Below are positions 41,894-45,134 of a stretch of DNA of 45,134 nt, one piece after another. The notes beneath the pieces were generated by a model. That model saw only the letters and a program-made list of their open reading frames with translations. It was not told the DNA's origin and searched no databases. The first letter of the stretch is position 1, and each line of letters starts with the position of its first letter. The translations under genes were made by a program, and so were the position numbers. The DNA comes from Deltaproteobacteria bacterium. GTDB lineage: Bacteria > Myxococcota_A > Polyangia > JAAYKL01. The stretch lies in assembly GCA_028713995.1 (NCBI GenBank), contig JAQTNF010000026.1, forward strand, positions 1-45,134, given 5' to 3'.

Positions 41894-42466
41894 GTGGCAG
41901 AGGCAACGCTCGTCGTCGGTCTGGGGAACCCCGGCCCGTCCTACGCGGAAAACCGCCACAACTTCGGCTTCATGGTCGCGGATGCGCTCTTCGCCCGCAC
42001 CGGCGGCGGCACGTGGCAGGAGAAGTTCCACGGGCGGTTCGTCCGGGTGGCGGTGGGGGGCCGCCCCGTTTTCCTGCTCAAGCCCATGAAGTACATGAAC
42101 GTGAGCGGCCGGAGCCTGGCCCGCGCCGCGGGGTTCTTCCAGATTGCCGCCGACAGGATCATCGTGGTTCACGACGAGCTCGACCTGCCGTTCGGAACGG
42201 TGCGGATCAAGATCGGCGGCGGCGCCGGCGGGCACAACGGGGTCGAGTCGTGCATCGCTGATTTGGGGGATCCGGGATTCGTTCGTGTCAGGATGGGAAT
42301 CGGCCGGCCGCCCCATGGAGACGCGACGGATTTCGTCTTGTCCGATTTTTCTGTTGACGAAAGGCCGGCCATGACGGAGATCATCGCGCACGGTGCGGAT
42401 GCGGTGGAAAACGTGATTGGCCATGGCGCGAAAGCGGCCATGAACTCGTTCAACAAGCGGAGCTGA
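41894..42466 (+). CDS. pth: Peptidyl-tRNA hydrolase
   Basis: 190 residues from a GTG start. Frees tRNA from dropped-off peptidyl-tRNA. VVGLGNPGPSYAENRHNFGFMV holds the conserved Asn and the catalytic His at its end; FLLKPMKYMNVSG and IIVVHDELDLPFG carry the other active-site Asn and Asp; GGGAGGHNGVES is the tRNA-binding loop. It closes the tRNA-prs-rplY-pth block, and hppA follows 14 bases later. Confidence 0.97.
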   Translation: MAEATLVVGLGNPGPSYAENRHNFGFMVADALFARTGGGTWQEKFHGRFVRVAVGGRPVFLLKPMKYMNVSGRSLARAAGFFQIAADRIIVVHDELDLPFGTVRIKIGGGAGGHNGVESCIADLGDPGFVRVRMGIGRPPHGDATDFVLSDFSVDERPAMTEIIAHGADAVENVIGHGAKAAMNSFNKRS

Positions 42467-42480
42467 TCAAGGAGGAAAAC

Positions 42481-45012
42481 ATGAACAGGAACGGCATCTT
42501 CGGCACATTCGCCACCCGCTGGACCGCCCGCGTTCTCCCGGTGTTGGGAGCGCTCGCAGCCCTGCTCGTCTCGCCCGCGGCGTTCGCGAGCGAGGCCGAG
42601 CTCAAGCTCCCGGACCTCGGAGACACGAACCTCGCGACGTTCTTCGGCCTGTCGGGCCACAGCCTGCTCGTGTGGGGCATCGCGGTGTGCCTGATCGGGT
42701 TCGCCTTCGGCATCTTCGTGTTCGTCAGCGTCAAGAAGCTGCCGGTGCACAAGTCGATGCTCGAGATGTCCGAGCTCATCTTCGAGACCTGCAAGACGTA
42801 CCTGCTCCAGCAGGGCAAGTTCCTCGCCATTCTGGAAATCCTGATCGGCGCCATCATCGTGGCGTACTTCGGCCTCGTCTCCCACATGGAGGCCTACAAG
42901 GTCGCGATCATTCTCGGGTTCAGCGTGGTGGGCATCCTCGGCTCGTACGGCGTGGCGTGGTTCGGTATCCGCATCAACACCTTCGCCAACAGCCGCACGG
43001 CGTTCGCGTCGCTCGCGGGCAAGGGCTACCCGTGCTACGGCATCCCGCTCAAGTCGGGCATGTCGATCGGCACGCTGCTCATCTCCACCGAGCTCATCAT
43101 CATGCTCATCATCATGCTCTTCCTCCCGGCCGACCTCGCGGGCCCGTGCTTCATCGGCTTCGCCATCGGCGAGTCGCTCGGCGCCTCCGCGCTGCGCATC
43201 GCGGGCGGCATCTTCACCAAGATCGCGGACATCGGCTCGGATCTCATGAAGATCGTATTCAAGGTGAAGGAGGACGACGCGCGCAACCCGGGCGTGATCG
43301 CGGACTGCACCGGCGACAACGCCGGCGACTCGGTCGGCCCCACAGCCGACGGCTTCGAGACCTACGGCGTGACCGGCGTGGCGCTCATCACCTTCATCAT
43401 GCTGGCCGTCGCCGACCCGTCGATCCAGGTCCAGCTCCTGGTGTGGATCTTCGCCATGCGCGTCGCCATGATCGTCACCTCGATCGGCAGCTACTTCATC
43501 AACGACCTGCTCGTCGCGCGGCCGAGGTACGGCAACGCCGTCAAGTTCAACTACGAGATCCCGCTCACGACGCTCGTTTTCATCACCTCGATCATCTCGA
43601 TCGGCGTCACGTTCCTTTTGTCGTACCTGCTCATCGGCCCCGGCAACGCCGCGTTCCCGAACATCAAGGGCAACGGCGACCTGTGGTGGCAGCTGTCGCT
43701 CATCATCTCGTGCGGCACGGCCGCGGGCGCGCTCATCCCCGAGGTGGTCAAGGTCTTCACGTCCGTGCACTCCAAGCACGTCAAAGAGGTCGTCAACTCC
43801 TCCAAGGAGGGCGGCGCGTCGCTCAACATCCTCTCCGGTCTCGTGGCCGGCAACTTCTCCGGCTACTGGATGGGCATCATGATCGTGGGCCTCATGGCCA
43901 TCGCCTACCTCGTGAGCGGCATGGGGCTCAACGCGGCGCTCTCCCCGGACGCGAACATCGGCGACACCATGGCCGCGGTCTTCGCGTTCGGCCTCGTGGC
44001 GTTCGGCTTCCTGGGCATGGGCCCGGTGACCATCGCCGTCGACTCCTACGGCCCGGTCACGGACAACGCGCAGTCGATCTACGAGCTGTCGCTCATCGAG
44101 ACGCAGCCCAACGCCAAGGAGGAGCTCAAGAAGGAGTTCGGCATCGACGTCAATTTCGAGATGGCAAAAGAGCTGCTCGAGGAGAACGACGGCGCGGGCA
44201 ACACGTTCAAGGCCACGGCCAAGCCGGTGCTCATCGGCACCGCGGTCGTGGGCGCCACGACGATGATCTTCTCCATCATCATGGCCCTCACGAACGGCCT
44301 CCAGGACACGGCCGCGGTCATGAAGCTGTCGCTCACCTACGCGCCGTTCGTGCTCGGCCTCGTGACCGGCGGCGCCATGATCTACTGGTTCACCGGCGCC
44401 TCCATGCAGGCGGTCGTCGCGGGCGCCTACAAGGCGGTCGAGTTCATCAAGCGCAACATGAAGCTCGACGGCGCCGAGAAGGCCTCCACCGAGGACTCGA
44501 AGAAGGTCGTGGCGATCTGCACGCAATACGCGCAGAAGGGCATGTGGAACATCTTCCTCGCGGTGTTCTTCGCCACCCTCGCCTTCGCCTGCGTGGAGCC
44601 GTACTTCTTCATCGGGTATCTCATCGCCATCGCCATCTTCGGACTGTACCAGGCCGTGTTCATGGCCAACGCGGGCGGCGCATGGGACAATGCCAAGAAG
44701 ATCGTCGAGACCAGCAAGGAGCTCGCGGCCGAGGGCAACGGCAAGGGCTCCGCGCTCCACGAGGCGTGCGTGGTCGGCGACACGGTGGGCGATCCGTACA
44801 AGGACACGAGCTCCGTGGCCATGAACCCGATCATCAAGTTCACCACCTTGTTCGGCCTGCTCGCCGTCGAGATGGCGGTCGGCCTCATCGACCAGGGCCA
44901 GCGCGGCCTCACGACCGGCCTCGCGATCCTCTTCTTCGTCATCTCCGCCGTGTTCGTGTGGCGGTCGTTCTACACGATGCGCATCACCAGCGGGACCAAG
45001 AGCGCCGCCTAG
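42481..45012 (+). CDS. hppA: Membrane proton-pumping pyrophosphatase, divergent K+-independent type
   Basis: 843 residues with about 16 membrane segments after a signal-like N-terminus. Couples PPi hydrolysis to ion pumping. The core site reads KEDDARNPGVIADCTGDNAGDSVGPTADGFE, here shown only as landmarks EDDARNP, GDNAGD and PTADGF, against the more usual EDDPRNPA, GDNVGD and AADLFE. GNTFKAT has Lys577 at the position where Lys replaces K+ in K+-independent H+-pumps, but the residue three on is Ala, not Thr. Also DNAQSIYELS and CVVGDTVGDPYKDTSSVAMNPIIK. AAGGAGG precedes the ATG. Na+ versus H+ specificity remains inference. Confidence 0.95.
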   Translation: MNRNGIFGTFATRWTARVLPVLGALAALLVSPAAFASEAELKLPDLGDTNLATFFGLSGHSLLVWGIAVCLIGFAFGIFVFVSVKKLPVHKSMLEMSELIFETCKTYLLQQGKFLAILEILIGAIIVAYFGLVSHMEAYKVAIILGFSVVGILGSYGVAWFGIRINTFANSRTAFASLAGKGYPCYGIPLKSGMSIGTLLISTELIIMLIIMLFLPADLAGPCFIGFAIGESLGASALRIAGGIFTKIADIGSDLMKIVFKVKEDDARNPGVIADCTGDNAGDSVGPTADGFETYGVTGVALITFIMLAVADPSIQVQLLVWIFAMRVAMIVTSIGSYFINDLLVARPRYGNAVKFNYEIPLTTLVFITSIISIGVTFLLSYLLIGPGNAAFPNIKGNGDLWWQLSLIISCGTAAGALIPEVVKVFTSVHSKHVKEVVNSSKEGGASLNILSGLVAGNFSGYWMGIMIVGLMAIAYLVSGMGLNAALSPDANIGDTMAAVFAFGLVAFGFLGMGPVTIAVDSYGPVTDNAQSIYELSLIETQPNAKEELKKEFGIDVNFEMAKELLEENDGAGNTFKATAKPVLIGTAVVGATTMIFSIIMALTNGLQDTAAVMKLSLTYAPFVLGLVTGGAMIYWFTGASMQAVVAGAYKAVEFIKRNMKLDGAEKASTEDSKKVVAICTQYAQKGMWNIFLAVFFATLAFACVEPYFFIGYLIAIAIFGLYQAVFMANAGGAWDNAKKIVETSKELAAEGNGKGSALHEACVVGDTVGDPYKDTSSVAMNPIIKFTTLFGLLAVEMAVGLIDQGQRGLTTGLAILFFVISAVFVWRSFYTMRITSGTKSAA

Positions 45013-45134
45013 ACTGAAGTTCCCCGGCGATTTTCCCTGAAAGATGAGTGTGAACGAGGAGATGGGTGAATTGTGAGTGTAATATTGTAGCCATGTAATA
45101 AGCAATTATCATATTGACAATAAGCACGCAACAC
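45013..45134. other. AT-rich intergenic tail at the window end
   Basis: No gene. The first 30 bases are still GC-rich; from about 45045 the base composition falls well below 40% GC, with runs such as AATTGTGAGTGTAATATTG. TTGACA at 45114-45119 could be the -35 of a promoter whose -10 lies at or just beyond the window end. No terminator for hppA is seen. Confidence 0.45.

Overview
The window is about 45 kb of GC-rich bacterial chromosome with almost no spare DNA. It most resembles an uncultured member of the Myxococcota / former Deltaproteobacteria. The support for this is an mglB-mglA polarity-switch pair, a MshEN-type (GspE N-terminal) regulator, HEAT, kelch and beta-helix lipoproteins, and five surface or secreted proteins carrying Asp/Ser/Thr/Gly-rich linkers typical of that group. 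One of them ends in a Cys-Gly-Cys tail that looks like a reduced MYXO-CTERM signal. The assignment is by inference; there is no rRNA in the window.

Layout. 15-3527: an IgGFc-binding-like lipoprotein, a convergent MFS carrier and a divergent small lipoprotein that share a palindromic intergenic region. 3617-5370: glyA, followed directly by a broken IS91-type transposase remnant and a cluster of strong hairpins. 5371-6317 (minus): a secreted protein translationally coupled to ndk. 6490-9346 (plus): small lipoprotein, phosphate-selective-type porin with a coiled-coil head, and HEAT-repeat lipoprotein. 9396-10421: ilvE. 10425-15694 (minus): a tight six-gene run read as MshEN/GAF-like protein, NCS2 purine permease, fabG, fabD, Rrf2 regulator, RlpA-like lipoprotein. 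15832-18438 (plus): dapF and a beta-helix lipoprotein. 18450-26723 (minus): second IgGFc-binding-like lipoprotein, a 1,036-residue repeat protein, and a duplicated membrane spermidine-synthase-like protein.

26776-32371 (plus) is the most distinctive block. DoxX, a TonB-domain/TonB-dependent-receptor fusion, an MBOAT O-acyltransferase and a membrane-anchored SGNH protein are separated by only 10, 6 and 3 bases. The last two look like the two halves of a cross-membrane O-acylation machine. Convergent to it are mglB, mglA and a PAP2-type phosphatase whose best start is a CTG overlapping the mglA stop. 34576-39868 (plus): kelch lipoprotein, then a two-domain glycosyltransferase paired with a GH130 glycoside phosphorylase. 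39906-45012 (plus): tRNA-Gln behind a possible structured leader, then prs, rplY/ctc, pth and a divergent proton-pumping pyrophosphatase. The last 90 bases turn abruptly AT-rich.

The window therefore mixes housekeeping functions (one-carbon metabolism, nucleotide supply, lysine/peptidoglycan precursor, fatty acid and branched-chain amino acid steps, translation) with a heavy load of envelope and surface proteins. No CRISPR array, prophage or intact insertion sequence is visible.
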